Part shown: positions 16,020-25,656 of the stretch, piece after piece
Layout: each line of letters opens with the position of its first letter
How positions within the stretch are numbered: position 1 is the stretch's first letter
Source: Gammaproteobacteria bacterium
Lineage (GTDB): Bacteria > Pseudomonadota > Gammaproteobacteria > Nitrococcales > Nitrococcaceae
Direction: 5' to 3'
DNA: 49,380 nucleotides
NCBI GenBank assembly: GCA_030433275.1
Contig: JAUILK010000026.1
Span: forward strand, 1 to 49,380
Made by a program: the position numbers and the translations under genes
Notes under the pieces: model-generated
What the model saw: only the letters and a program-made list of their open reading frames with translations
What the model was told of the DNA's origin: nothing
Database searches by the model: none

Positions 16020-17378
16020 ATGAGTCTGCAGCGCCTATACCATCTTACGCGTGGTGATGGCCTACGTGCGCAGCTCCTCCGCGGCGGGATGGGGAGTGTG
16101 GGTGTCAAGATCGGCCAGACTGCGCTGGCGTTTATGGTCTCGGTTGTCCTTGCGCGGACTCTGGGGGCGGCAGGATTTGGTGTGTATTCTTTCGCCTACG
16201 CCTTGATGATGGTATTGGCAATTCCCACCCAACTCGGCTTGCCGCAACTCGTGGTCCGGGAGACGGCCAAAGCGCAGGCGAAGGGGGATTGGGGTCTCAT
16301 GCGCGGAGTATGGCGCTGGAGTACTATAGGTGTTTTACTTTTCACTTTGGTAATCGCCGTTATTACCGCAATTATTGTTGCGTTTATGGACCGAGGAATT
16401 AGCCAGGAGAAATCGTCTACACTTCTATTCGGGATTGTGCTGGTTCCGCTCGTTGCCCTAGGAAATTTGCGTGGCGCTGCATTGCGTGGGTTGCGTCGGG
16501 TGGTTATGGGCCAATTACCGGAAAATATCATCCGCCCGGGAATTTTTATTGTTTTTATATTCTTATCTGTGTTGGTCCTTCCTGGTTTTAGCTTGACACC
16601 TGCCATCGCAATGGGCGTCCAAGTTGTTGCAGCGATTATAGCTTTTATAATCGGCGCGGCCTTATTGATGCATTCGCGTCCTATAGAGATGATGGATAGC
16701 CCGATGCCTGTGTACGAGTCTCGCCAGTGGATAAACGCAGCGGTACCACTGGCTCTTGTTTCCGGGCTGCAGCTCATTGTCGGTTATACTGATATTCTCA
16801 TGCTCGGCCTTCTTGGAACCGACCAAGAAGTCGGGGTCTATCGAGCCGTAGTGCAAGTATCGCTTTTGATTGGACTCGGTTTGCAAATCGCGCATATGTT
16901 GATCGCGCCTTACGTATCACGTTTCCATGCGCAGGATGATAAGCAACGTTTACAAAAAATTATCAAGATCAGTGCTCAGGTCGTTTTTTTGGCAACCGTG
17001 CCACTGCTTGTTTTTTTTATTTTTTTTGGAGATCAATTGCTCATACTGCTTTTTGGTGCAGCCTTCGGAACCGCTTATGTAGCCTTGGTTATCCTGGCAT
17101 TAGGAAGATTTGCCAGCGCAACGCTCGGGCCTGTTGGGCTGGTGCTTCAGATGACTGGTTATGAGAAAGAAACCGCTGTTGGTGTGGCCTTTGCGGCAGG
17201 GTTGAATATTGCTCTAAATTTTATTCTTATTCCGCAATTTGGGATAAATGGCGCAGCCTTTTCTACAGCTATAGCTTTGGTTGTGTCGCATGCTGTTTTA
17301 CATCGATTTGTATTGTTCCGTCTGGATATTGAGGCATCTGCAATGCCCTTATTTAAATTAGTTTCGGTAAGTAATTAA
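16020..17378 (+). CDS. Wzx-type oligosaccharide flippase (MATE/MVF-like superfamily)
   Basis: This polytopic membrane protein has about 12 hydrophobic segments and begins GGMGSVGVKIGQTALAFMVS, then VLARTLGAAGFGVYSFAYAL, the classic N-terminus of polysaccharide exporters that flip undecaprenyl-linked repeat units. About 450 residues is normal for the family. The start is uncertain: ATG at 16020 gives a compact N-terminus but has a weak ribosome-binding site, while GTG at 15993, preceded by GGAG, would add nine residues. It is the first structural gene after the MarR regulator and the ops-like site. AT content rises from the middle of this gene onward. Confidence 0.9.
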   Translation: MSLQRLYHLTRGDGLRAQLLRGGMGSVGVKIGQTALAFMVSVVLARTLGAAGFGVYSFAYALMMVLAIPTQLGLPQLVVRETAKAQAKGDWGLMRGVWRWSTIGVLLFTLVIAVITAIIVAFMDRGISQEKSSTLLFGIVLVPLVALGNLRGAALRGLRRVVMGQLPENIIRPGIFIVFIFLSVLVLPGFSLTPAIAMGVQVVAAIIAFIIGAALLMHSRPIEMMDSPMPVYESRQWINAAVPLALVSGLQLIVGYTDILMLGLLGTDQEVGVYRAVVQVSLLIGLGLQIAHMLIAPYVSRFHAQDDKQRLQKIIKISAQVVFLATVPLLVFFIFFGDQLLILLFGAAFGTAYVALVILALGRFASATLGPVGLVLQMTGYEKETAVGVAFAAGLNIALNFILIPQFGINGAAFSTAIALVVSHAVLHRFVLFRLDIEASAMPLFKLVSVSN

Positions 17379-17435
17379 TTTTATGAGGTTGCAGAAAACT
17401 TTGTTTTAGATTTGGAATTTCTATCTGAGAAATCA

Positions 17436-18215
17436 ATGAAATTAAGCACTAAACAACAATGGGAAGAGCGCCGATCAAAGCAGGATAAAGCGAGATTATC
17501 CTTTAATCCATGGCAGCCCATGTTCCGTGAGCGACACAAATTATTTAAAAAGTATATTCCAAGAGTGGAAAAAGGCACGATGCTAGAGGTGGGAGCGTAT
17601 CCAGGCACTTATCTTCGGTATTTTTATGAATATTTCGGCTACACTCCGTGGGGCGTTGAGTATGTTGAATCCTCTGCTAAAAAAGCAGTTAGCCTATTAA
17701 AGGCTGAAGGTGTTCCAGGAGTAATTCTGAATAGGGATTTTTTTGAACTGAAACTGAGTGAAGCGCCGACGGCTGAAGGCTGGGATCTTACGGTGAGCTT
17801 TGGTTTTGTTGAGCATTTTGATGATTCAAAAGATGCAGTTGAAAAACATATTGCAGTGACGCGACCTGGGGGATTAGTTATCATATCGATACCTAACCAT
17901 GCAGGATTCCAAGGCTGGATAATGAAAAAAGTTGATCGCAATAAATGGAATCAGCATAACAAAATGTCACTGGAAGATCTCGAAGATGCCGTGCAACGGG
18001 CGGGTGATGGTGAGATAGTCTTTAGTGGCTATGTAGGTCGGATTGGGTTCTGGGCTGCTGGGCTGTATGAGTTAGTACGTACTCGTTACAGTAATTTCTA
18101 TCCGTTGATGCGAGCGCCGCTCTGGCTGATCGAAAAAATTGGCCAGTGGATTGTGCCTAATAATCGCTGGACATCTCCAGATGCAGTAGTGATCCTTCGA
18201 AAGATAACTGCATGA
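17436..18215 (+). CDS. Class I SAM-dependent methyltransferase in glycan locus
   Basis: This protein of about 259 residues has a Rossmann-type SAM site, GTMLEVGAYPGTYLRYF (motif I). A DLTVSFGFVEHFDD region follows, then RPGGLVIISIPNHAG, typical of class I methyltransferases. Its position between the flippase and a sulfotransferase suggests it methylates a sugar or lipid-linked repeat unit. The acceptor cannot be read from sequence. I prefer ATG 17436; a TTG 24 bases upstream is possible. It overlaps the sulfotransferase gene as ATGA. AT-rich codon use differs from the flanking housekeeping genes, suggesting transfer. Confidence 0.8.
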   Translation: MKLSTKQQWEERRSKQDKARLSFNPWQPMFRERHKLFKKYIPRVEKGTMLEVGAYPGTYLRYFYEYFGYTPWGVEYVESSAKKAVSLLKAEGVPGVILNRDFFELKLSEAPTAEGWDLTVSFGFVEHFDDSKDAVEKHIAVTRPGGLVIISIPNHAGFQGWIMKKVDRNKWNQHNKMSLEDLEDAVQRAGDGEIVFSGYVGRIGFWAAGLYELVRTRYSNFYPLMRAPLWLIEKIGQWIVPNNRWTSPDAVVILRKITA

Positions 18216-19156
18216 AATCGCCTGACAGGATAAAAACTGTATTCATAATGGGGTTTGGGCGTAGTGGTTCAACAGTGCTGGACGCAGTACTAGGAAACCA
18301 CCCCAATGTGGAGAGCGTGGGTGAACTCGTTAATGTCACCCGGGTGTGGGCTAATCCCTTTGAATACTGCGCGTGTGGCGTAGTTGCAAGAGAATGTGAT
18401 TTTTGGCGGAGAGTTCGTGCCGAGTGGGCTGTGCGGCGCCCGTGTGTTACCACCGCAACGGATTGGCCGACTTTGCAAGTGCAGTTTGAGGCTCGCCGCG
18501 CTTTGCCGCGACTATACCTAGAAAAACTCCAGTATTCCAAGGCATTTCAGGAATACGCAGCCGGTGTGCGCACTTTGTATGAGGCCATCGCAACGATCAG
18601 TGGCAGGAGGACCATTGTCGATTCTTCGAAAAATCCCGTGCGGGCTATGGCGCTGAGTCGAGTGGAAGGGATTGATCTGCGTCTCATCCATTTGGTCCGC
18701 GATGGGCGAGGAGTGGCTTGGTCTTTAGCGAAAGCCTATCAAAAGGACCCGAAGAAGGGTGTGCAGAATGATCTGCGGGCAAAACCCATTTGGCGTACCG
18801 CCTTGATGTGGCGAGTTGTTAATCGCTTGGCGGAAATCGTCATCAGGGAAGTGCCACGTAATTGTAGTATGTGCTTGCGCTATGAGGACTTCGTGACCGC
18901 ACCACAGGAGGCGCTGGAACGTATCGGTCGGATAAGTGGGCTCGATTACTCCTCCATGGCCAACTCCCTTGCTGAGGGTAGCAGCATCGCTGTGGGCCAT
19001 ACTATTTCTGGCAATCGTGTGCGCATGGGGGGCGTTATACGGCTGCGGGCGGACATGGCTTGGCAAGAGCATCTCACTGAAGCTCAACGGGGTATCTTTT
19101 GGTGGATCGCTGGTAGCAAAGCTCGGCAATATGGTTACAGCAGGGACGCTAAGTGA
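18212..19156 (+). CDS. PAPS-dependent sulfotransferase
   Basis: This 314-residue protein has an N-terminal P-loop-like 5'-phosphosulfate binding motif (MGFGRSGSTVLDAVLGNHP) and the 3'-phosphate motif LRLIHLVRDGRGVAWSLAKA. The pattern is that of Sulfotransfer_1/3 carbohydrate sulfotransferases, which use PAPS to place sulfate on a sugar hydroxyl. It overlaps the previous gene by 4 bases and the next by 1 (TGATG), so it is firmly inside the operon. Being cytoplasmic, it probably acts on the lipid-linked repeat unit before export. No PAPS-synthesis genes are in the window. Confidence 0.85.
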   Translation: MKSPDRIKTVFIMGFGRSGSTVLDAVLGNHPNVESVGELVNVTRVWANPFEYCACGVVARECDFWRRVRAEWAVRRPCVTTATDWPTLQVQFEARRALPRLYLEKLQYSKAFQEYAAGVRTLYEAIATISGRRTIVDSSKNPVRAMALSRVEGIDLRLIHLVRDGRGVAWSLAKAYQKDPKKGVQNDLRAKPIWRTALMWRVVNRLAEIVIREVPRNCSMCLRYEDFVTAPQEALERIGRISGLDYSSMANSLAEGSSIAVGHTISGNRVRMGGVIRLRADMAWQEHLTEAQRGIFWWIAGSKARQYGYSRDAK

Positions 19157-20271
19157 TGCGTATCGCCTTCTTTATCGGGAGTCTGGATACTGGCGGTGCT
19201 GAGCGGCAGGTGGTTCTTCTGGCGGAAGGGCTTGCGGCTCGCGGACACAGCGTCTGGCTCATTACGGTTTTCCCAGGAGGCTACTCTAGGACGCTGGCCG
19301 ACGTTCCCAATCTGACCTTGCTGTCTCTTAATCCAACTCGTGGGCGCAGCCTAGCTAGGCGTGTCATCCAGCTGGCTGCTTCCCCCCTTCGGCTGCGATG
19401 TTTGCTCAAGCGAGAGCGGCCAGATCGACTCTACAGCATGCTGCATTTAAGTAACCTATTCGCCTGGTTGGCTACCAGTGGTGCATTAAGGCCCAAACTC
19501 GTCTGGGGTTACCGGGCATCGAATATGCGGCTTAACTGGAAACGTCTGATACCGGATCGACTCTGTGCCTGGGTTTCCCCTACCGTTCCGCTGATGATCG
19601 CTAATTCCCGTACTGGCCTGCGGTGCGCACAGCAGTATGGTTATCGGCCCAAGCGTGGCGTTGTTATCCCTAATGGCATCGACACCGAAGTATTCCAGCC
19701 TCAGCCGGGGTTGGCGGCCCATTTTCGCGCCGAAATTGGAGTAGATACTTCGACGCCTCTCGTTGGAATAATAGCGCGCATGGATCCTATGAAAGGACAT
19801 GATATTTTTCTACAATCCGCTGCTCAAATTGTCGATATTTTCTCTAGATGCCGGTTTGTCTGTATTGGCGATGGCCATTCTGAATACAAACAGAAAATAC
19901 TTCAACAGGCACGCCATCTTGGTCTAAGTGAAAAAGTTTTTTGGTTCGATAATCGCACTGATATGCCTGCCATATACAGTGCATTAGATGTGGTAGTTTC
20001 TTCATCTTCTTATGGGGAAGGTTTTTCTAATGTCGTGGGTGAGGCTATGGCCTGCGGCACTCCTTGTGTAGTCACTGATGTTGGGGACTCATCTTACATT
20101 GTTGGGCAGACCGGTAAAATAGTCAAACCGGGCAATGTTGAAGAGATGGCTAAAGCTATTATTTGTATTTTACAAGATAAAAAATGTTTGCTATCTGGTT
20201 GCTTGAGAGAGCGTATTTTTGAAAAATTCTCTATCGAGCGATTATTGTACAAAACTGAACAGACTATTTAG
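19156..20271 (+). CDS. GT4-family glycosyltransferase
   Basis: This 371-residue GT-B enzyme has an N-terminal glycine loop (GSLDTGGAERQVVLLAEGLA), the acceptor-to-donor linker VVIPNGIDTEVFQP, and the C-terminal donor site with the paired acidic motif (YGEGFSNVVGEAMACGTPCV). It is a retaining GT4 transferase that adds one sugar to the growing repeat unit at the inner membrane. The donor and linkage cannot be predicted. The ATG at 19156 overlaps the sulfotransferase stop; a GTG one codon earlier is less likely. Base composition drops sharply toward AT in its last third. Confidence 0.9.
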   Translation: MRIAFFIGSLDTGGAERQVVLLAEGLAARGHSVWLITVFPGGYSRTLADVPNLTLLSLNPTRGRSLARRVIQLAASPLRLRCLLKRERPDRLYSMLHLSNLFAWLATSGALRPKLVWGYRASNMRLNWKRLIPDRLCAWVSPTVPLMIANSRTGLRCAQQYGYRPKRGVVIPNGIDTEVFQPQPGLAAHFRAEIGVDTSTPLVGIIARMDPMKGHDIFLQSAAQIVDIFSRCRFVCIGDGHSEYKQKILQQARHLGLSEKVFWFDNRTDMPAIYSALDVVVSSSSYGEGFSNVVGEAMACGTPCVVTDVGDSSYIVGQTGKIVKPGNVEEMAKAIICILQDKKCLLSGCLRERIFEKFSIERLLYKTEQTI

Positions 20272-20282
20272 CATAGGAATAG

Positions 20283-21659
20283 ATGAGTACATTTATTTTG
20301 ATTTTCGCTTATTCCATATTGGGCATTTTTATAATAAGCATAGAGTGTTTTCGAAAAAGAAACATACCTTATGATGGCTTTTTTCTTTTTAATGCATGCT
20401 ATTTTTTATATTTTGTGATAGCTCCTCTTCATGTGATTATTGGTGGAGAATATTTTGTTCGACAAACTTGGATTTATGAAAAAATCGGTCCTGGAGGGCT
20501 TGGTGAAGCTCTTTGGATATTGGTCAGCTATATTCTGATAGTTTTTGGCTATTTTATGACCCCTTCACTAAAAACATCTTTTGGTTCAAAGCCGTTTCCC
20601 CGAGTGGTTTGGGCGCTTGTGGTAACCAGTTTATTTTTCATTGGTTCCATTGCTTTTATTTATTATGTAAAAGCAGCAGGCGGCTTTTTATTCTCTATCC
20701 AAGAGGCTGTTTTTATTCGGCAAGGCATAGTTAAGATAAATGCTGATTATATTTTTCTAAAACATCTTATTCCTGCTTGGACGGCCGCGGCTTTATTGCT
20801 AGTGGCAATTTCTTGGAACAATCGAAATTATTTTGGCACAAGGTTCATTAAAGGGAGGTTTTTAAGAGTAATATTTATCATCGCCGTGACTGTGCTGATG
20901 TTCCTTCCTGGGCTAATCCTAGGGGGGCGCCGCGCCCTGGCTTTTCCAATTGTTGTATTATTTTTTCTTTGGGGGAATCTGGAAAAACGTTGGCATTTTA
21001 AAAGTGCTGTCTTATTATTTTTTATAGGATTTGTGTTTTTGGCATTTTGGGATGCCTTAAGTTTTGGGTTTAGAGATTTTGCATTTAATCAATACCTGAA
21101 AGAGCGTGCTGGATCATTGCTGTCTATATATGCCAATGCATTTAGGCCCGTGGCTGATGCATATATGCATTGGGTTGGGATGCACGCTAATGAACCAATT
21201 TTATGGGCTTTTAAGGACGTTGTTTTTTTGCCATTTTATCTTATACCAAGCCGTTTGGTCTCATGGTTTGATGTTACGTCTGTTGCTGAGATAACTACTG
21301 AAATGCTGAAAGGAATTAGTCTTGGAAAAACAGCAGCTGAGCCTCCTGGATTTCATGGTTATTTATATATGAGCGGAGGAATTTTTGGCTTGATTGTTGG
21401 AAGTGTTTTTTTTGGAATGTTATTAAAAATTGCGCATTGTGTTTTTTCCCCTAAGCTGAAAACAGCGACTGGCTGGCTGGTTTATTTGTGGGTTGTGATT
21501 GGTTTGGTTTATTTGCTTCGGCATGGAATGATTGAGTTTGTGTTGAATGAACGGTTTCATTGGTGGTTAGCGCTTTTTTTGACTATTTTTTGGGGGGTGA
21601 TTATTATGAGTATTCAATCAATACGAAAAAATACATTATCTCCGGTTCGCCTAAAATAA
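20283..21659 (+). CDS. Wzy-type O-antigen/repeat-unit polymerase
   Basis: This 458-residue, very hydrophobic protein has at least 10 predicted membrane segments, and a loop near residues 255-360 contains FGFRDFAFNQYLKERAGSLL and PPGFHGYLYMSGGIFG. It resembles the divergent oligosaccharide-repeat polymerase family rather than any sequence-conserved enzyme. Position between two glycosyltransferases in a Wzx-containing locus supports the Wzy role of joining lipid-linked repeats in the periplasm. It is the most AT-rich gene in the locus, which is typical of wzy genes and fits horizontal acquisition. Confidence 0.75.
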   Translation: MSTFILIFAYSILGIFIISIECFRKRNIPYDGFFLFNACYFLYFVIAPLHVIIGGEYFVRQTWIYEKIGPGGLGEALWILVSYILIVFGYFMTPSLKTSFGSKPFPRVVWALVVTSLFFIGSIAFIYYVKAAGGFLFSIQEAVFIRQGIVKINADYIFLKHLIPAWTAAALLLVAISWNNRNYFGTRFIKGRFLRVIFIIAVTVLMFLPGLILGGRRALAFPIVVLFFLWGNLEKRWHFKSAVLLFFIGFVFLAFWDALSFGFRDFAFNQYLKERAGSLLSIYANAFRPVADAYMHWVGMHANEPILWAFKDVVFLPFYLIPSRLVSWFDVTSVAEITTEMLKGISLGKTAAEPPGFHGYLYMSGGIFGLIVGSVFFGMLLKIAHCVFSPKLKTATGWLVYLWVVIGLVYLLRHGMIEFVLNERFHWWLALFLTIFWGVIIMSIQSIRKNTLSPVRLK

Positions 21660-21690
21660 AAAATAAATATGCTAATGTTGTTAGGCTAAA

Positions 21691-22821
21691 ATGAAAATTC
21701 TGCACATTATTACAGGGTTGGGTGCCGGTGGTGCAGAGCGGATGTTGTATAAACTCCTTTGGGGCGGTTTAGATAAACACTTTAATAATAAGGTTATTTC
21801 GCTATCTGATGAGGGTGTATTTGGTTCTTATATTCGAAAACTGAATGTTCATGTGAGCACTCTTGGTATACGGCGGAAGTCGATACCGTTGGCTGCCCTT
21901 AGAGAATTGCGAAGATTGATAAGGAATTTTCAGCCGGATGTGATCCAAGGCTGGATGTATCACGGGAATGGTATGGCATGGCTGGGTCGGTATTTGGCTC
22001 CAGGTAAGCCAGCGCTTGTGTGGAATATTCGACAATCTTTGTACGGTTTAGAGTTTGAAAAGCCGATTACTCGGCAGATTATTCGGGTAACATGCTGGCT
22101 TTCTAACACACCTGAAACGATTTTGTACAATAGTCGGATCTCCAGGAATCAGCATGAGGCGTTCGGGTTTTGTAGTTCTTCTGGGCAGGTTATTCCAAAT
22201 GGATTTGAGTTGCGAAAATTCGGGGTTTCAGGGAGTAAAAGCCAAGCTATTCGCGACCAGCTTGGGATTTTGAGAAATGTGATTGTGGTGGGGCATGTTG
22301 CACGTTTTCATCCTATGAAAGATCACGCTAATTTTTTGCGAGCAGCAGCATTATTGGTAAAAAAATATAATAATGTACATTTTTTGATGACTGGTCGAGA
22401 AGTAATTAAAGAAAATAAAGCTTTGTTTCCATTGGTTTCAAATATTCCAGCAAGGCGCCTACACTTACTTGGTGAGCGTCAAGACATAGGTGAACTCATG
22501 GCAGCAATGGATGTGTTTTGCCAAAGTTCTTGGTCTGAAGCCTTCCCGAATGTGCTGGGTGAAGCTATGGCAACAGGAGTGCCCTGTGTCGCGACGGATG
22601 TCGGCGACAGTAGGGATATTATCGGCGACACAGGAATCATGGTGCGACCTCGGGATGAGGAGGTTCTTGCGGCTGCTCTAGAGAGAATTATAGTGATGCC
22701 CCCTAAGGAGCGTCATGCGCTAGGCGCGGCGGCGCGCGCGCGAATCGAGTCAAATTACTCTCTTCCGGCAGTGGTAGATCAATATGTAGCTTTATATAAA
22801 AAGTTAACTAATAAGGCGTGA
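21691..22821 (+). CDS. GT4-family glycosyltransferase
   Basis: This 376-residue GT-B protein begins MKILHIITGLGAGGAERMLY, with a linker GQVIPNGFELRKF and a C-terminal donor site with acidic pair SEAFPNVLGEAMATGVPCVA. It adds a sugar to the lipid-linked repeat unit. Its length and both Rossmann halves look complete. It shares the N-terminal and C-terminal motif style of the transferase at 19156, but they are not close copies. The gene is AT-rich, and the 31-base gap after wzy suggests the same transcript. Donor and acceptor are unknown. Confidence 0.9.
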   Translation: MKILHIITGLGAGGAERMLYKLLWGGLDKHFNNKVISLSDEGVFGSYIRKLNVHVSTLGIRRKSIPLAALRELRRLIRNFQPDVIQGWMYHGNGMAWLGRYLAPGKPALVWNIRQSLYGLEFEKPITRQIIRVTCWLSNTPETILYNSRISRNQHEAFGFCSSSGQVIPNGFELRKFGVSGSKSQAIRDQLGILRNVIVVGHVARFHPMKDHANFLRAAALLVKKYNNVHFLMTGREVIKENKALFPLVSNIPARRLHLLGERQDIGELMAAMDVFCQSSWSEAFPNVLGEAMATGVPCVATDVGDSRDIIGDTGIMVRPRDEEVLAAALERIIVMPPKERHALGAAARARIESNYSLPAVVDQYVALYKKLTNKA

Positions 22822-22838
22822 ACTCTTAGGTGGGTGCA

Positions 22839-23657
22839 GTGCAAACTGAAAAAGAGATAGCGGAACTTGAAGCACGCTTTGCATTTGGTAAGAATTGGCA
22901 GCGTTTTATTAATCTATTAGATGATGATCGGATCGCCTCTGCTGAGGGTAGCTTGCGGAATATGCTGGAAGTTTCCGATCTGAAAGGTAAGCGATTTTTA
23001 GATGTGGGTTCAGGTAGCGGGTTATTTTCATTGGTCGCGCGTAATTTAGGGGCTTCGGTTCATTCGTTTGATTATGACTCTGCATCAATGGAATGTGCCC
23101 AAGAACTCAAGCGGAGGTATTGGATTTTAGACGATAACTGGCGAATACAGAAAGGAGATGTGCTTGATAATAGTTATTTGGAATCACTCGGGGTTTTTGA
23201 TTTAGTATACTCTTGGGGGGTCCTTCATCACACAGGAAATATGTGGCAGGCGTTGAATAATGTTGGCTTGTTAGTTTCTAAAAATGGGCAACTTTTTATT
23301 GCTATCTATAATGATCAGCGTTGGCTTTCAGAGTATTGGAAGAAGATAAAAAGACTTTATAATAAAGGGTTCGCTGGTCAAATAGTTGTTGTGTTAACGC
23401 ATGCGCCATATTTTTTATTTCGTCAGTCTGTACGCAGACTGTTCTTAAAAACTAAGAGACGCCCTCGAGGGATGGATCCATGGCGCGATATTCTCGATTG
23501 GTTGGGTGGCTATCCTTTCGAAGTTGCTAGGCCGGAGGCGATCTTGGCGTTTTTTCGGGCGCGTGGGTTTGTCTTGGAGAAAATGAGGACAGTCGATGGC
23601 CGGCACGGCTGTAATGAATTTCTGTTTAGGAAAGCTGGAAACATAAGGGTGTATTGA
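22839..23657 (+). CDS. Class I SAM-dependent methyltransferase
   Basis: This protein of about 272 residues has motif I GKRFLDVGSGSGLFSLVARN, followed by a FDYDSASM acidic strand end and DLVYSWGVLHHTGNMWQAL. That is the standard SAM-binding half of a Methyltransf_11/12-type enzyme. The C-terminal half (GMDPWRDILDWLGGYPFEVA, then EFLFRK) resembles methyltransferases of polysaccharide clusters. The start is probably GTG at 22839, with AGGTGGG just upstream; GTG at 22830 is also possible. It is unlike the methyltransferase at 17436 outside motif I, so two different methylations may occur. Confidence 0.8.
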   Translation: MQTEKEIAELEARFAFGKNWQRFINLLDDDRIASAEGSLRNMLEVSDLKGKRFLDVGSGSGLFSLVARNLGASVHSFDYDSASMECAQELKRRYWILDDNWRIQKGDVLDNSYLESLGVFDLVYSWGVLHHTGNMWQALNNVGLLVSKNGQLFIAIYNDQRWLSEYWKKIKRLYNKGFAGQIVVVLTHAPYFLFRQSVRRLFLKTKRRPRGMDPWRDILDWLGGYPFEVARPEAILAFFRARGFVLEKMRTVDGRHGCNEFLFRKAGNIRVY

Positions 23658-23661
23658 ATCA

Positions 23662-25656
23662 ATGTGCGGGGTGGTCGGCTTTTGGGCGGAGGCTAAATTA
23701 GAAGGTCAATCGGAGATGGTCCAAGCGATGGCTGACCGCTTAGCTTATCGAGGGCCGGACGATGTAGGGACTTGGGCAGATGCAGAGCTTGGTGTGGCAC
23801 TAGGGCACCGGCGGCTGTCGATCATCGATCTCTCTCCGGCCGGGCATCAGCCGATGACTTCACCCTGTGGGCGCCTCACGCTCGCCTATAACGGTGAAAT
23901 CTACAATCATTTGAATCTTCGGGCGGAACTTGAGCGAGAGGGTGGCCACTTCAACTGGCGCGGTCAGTCGGATACTGAGACTTTGCTAGCGGCCCTGCGA
24001 CATTGGGGGATAATCGGAACGCTTGAGCGGGCAAACGGCATGTTTGCCTTTGCTTTGTGGGATCGTGGGACGCGTCAGCTTTGCCTCGCTCGGGATCGGA
24101 TGGGAGAGAAGCCCCTTTACTATGGTCGCAGCCGCTCCACCTTCCTATTCGGGTCCGAATTGAAGGCTCTGACAGTGCATCCGCAATGGCAGGGCGTGGT
24201 GAATCGCAATGCGCTTACTCTTTATCTGCGCCATAATTATATTCCTGCCCCGTGGAGTATCTATCAGGGTATCTGTAAATTGCCACCGGCGCATTTCGTG
24301 GTGGTCGGTAATAACGGAGCGGATATAGGTGAACCACAATGCTATTGGAATTTGGCGGCGGTGGCCGAAACTGGCGTAGCCGCGAGTGCCGATGCCGGCG
24401 ATTCTCAGATGTTGGCGGATGAGCTGGATGGGCTGCTACGCGACGCTGTGGGGCGGCGCATGGCCGCAGACGTGCCGCTCGGGGCGTTCCTGTCCGGAGG
24501 GTATGATTCGACGATGGTGGTAGCTCAGATGCAGGCCCAATCTACCCGGCCGGTGAAGACCTTCACTATCGGTTTCCATGAGACGGACTATAACGAGGCA
24601 AAACACGCTAAGGCGGTGGCCGACCATCTTGGGACCGACCATACGGAGCTTTACGTTACTCCGACAGAGGCAATGGCTGTAATCCCTGAACTACCTACTA
24701 TCTGGGATGAGCCTTTTTCGGATTCCTCGCAGATTCCCACTTATTTAGTTAGCCGATTGGCGCGGCAACAGGTCACGGTAAGTCTTTCGGGGGACGGGGG
24801 TGACGAGCTGTTTTGCGGTTATAATCGCTATGTGCTGGGGTACCGGATCTGGTGCAAATTTAGCTATTTGCCGGCTGGTATTAGAAAAATTTTGAGCTTT
24901 ATTCTGGCTCGAATTCCTGTCGGGCGATTAGAGCAGGTAATGGGCCTGCTGCCGCGGAGACTTCAGATCCCGCATTTAGGTGACCGTTTACCGAAATTGG
25001 CTGAGGTGCTTGGCCATCAAAATGGTGAGGCTTTTTACCGTAATTTGGTTTCCCACTGGAAAAGTCCCGCTGAAATAGTCATTGGCAGCCGGGAGCCGGA
25101 GACTCTGCTTGGCAATAGTGCGCAATATCCTAATTTGCCTGGCTTGCGCGAGCGGATGATGTACCTCGATGCCATGACCTATTTGCCCGATGACATTCTC
25201 ACCAAGGTGGATCGGGCTAGCATGGCGGTCAGTTTGGAAGCACGAGTTCCGTTGCTTGATCACCGGGTGGTTGAGTTCGCCTGGCGCGTACCGACAGCGC
25301 TTAAATACCGGGGTGGGCAAGGGAAGTGGCTTCTGCGCGAGGTTCTTTACCGTTACGTGCCCCGTGAGCTAATGGACCGGCCCAAGATGGGTTTCGGTGT
25401 GCCTATCGAGCACTGGCTGCGCGGCCCGCTGCGGGAGTGGGCGGAGGATCTTCTCGACGAGAATCGCTTGCGGCATGAGGGTTTTTTTGACCCGGCCCCC
25501 ATTCGGCGGATGTGGAACGAGCATGTATCCGGCCAGCGCCGCTGGCATTACTATCTATGGGATGTGCTGATGTTTCAGGCGTGGCTTGAGGAAGAGAGTT
25601 CCATTACATGCAGGATCGATGCGTCATCCTTGTCGCGAACCGCGGCTTTGCACTGA
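23662..25656 (+). CDS. asnB: AsnB-type glutamine amidotransferase (asparagine synthase-like)
   Basis: This 664-residue protein has an N-terminal Ntn glutaminase domain with catalytic Cys2 (MCGVVGFW, then RLAYRGPDD and LAYNGEIYNH) and a C-terminal ATP-pyrophosphatase domain with the PPi loop SGGYDS (Ser278). SLSGDGGDELFCGYNRY follows. It is full length for class B asparagine synthetase. In polysaccharide loci such enzymes commonly amidate uronic acids rather than aspartate; the Tyr in SGGYDS is common in those versions, as I recall. The gene starts 5 bases after the methyltransferase. Its last 49 bases overlap the next glycosyltransferase, so the final 16 residues may be a non-conserved tail. 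Confidence 0.9.
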   Translation: MCGVVGFWAEAKLEGQSEMVQAMADRLAYRGPDDVGTWADAELGVALGHRRLSIIDLSPAGHQPMTSPCGRLTLAYNGEIYNHLNLRAELEREGGHFNWRGQSDTETLLAALRHWGIIGTLERANGMFAFALWDRGTRQLCLARDRMGEKPLYYGRSRSTFLFGSELKALTVHPQWQGVVNRNALTLYLRHNYIPAPWSIYQGICKLPPAHFVVVGNNGADIGEPQCYWNLAAVAETGVAASADAGDSQMLADELDGLLRDAVGRRMAADVPLGAFLSGGYDSTMVVAQMQAQSTRPVKTFTIGFHETDYNEAKHAKAVADHLGTDHTELYVTPTEAMAVIPELPTIWDEPFSDSSQIPTYLVSRLARQQVTVSLSGDGGDELFCGYNRYVLGYRIWCKFSYLPAGIRKILSFILARIPVGRLEQVMGLLPRRLQIPHLGDRLPKLAEVLGHQNGEAFYRNLVSHWKSPAEIVIGSREPETLLGNSAQYPNLPGLRERMMYLDAMTYLPDDILTKVDRASMAVSLEARVPLLDHRVVEFAWRVPTALKYRGGQGKWLLREVLYRYVPRELMDRPKMGFGVPIEHWLRGPLREWAEDLLDENRLRHEGFFDPAPIRRMWNEHVSGQRRWHYYLWDVLMFQAWLEEESSITCRIDASSLSRTAALH

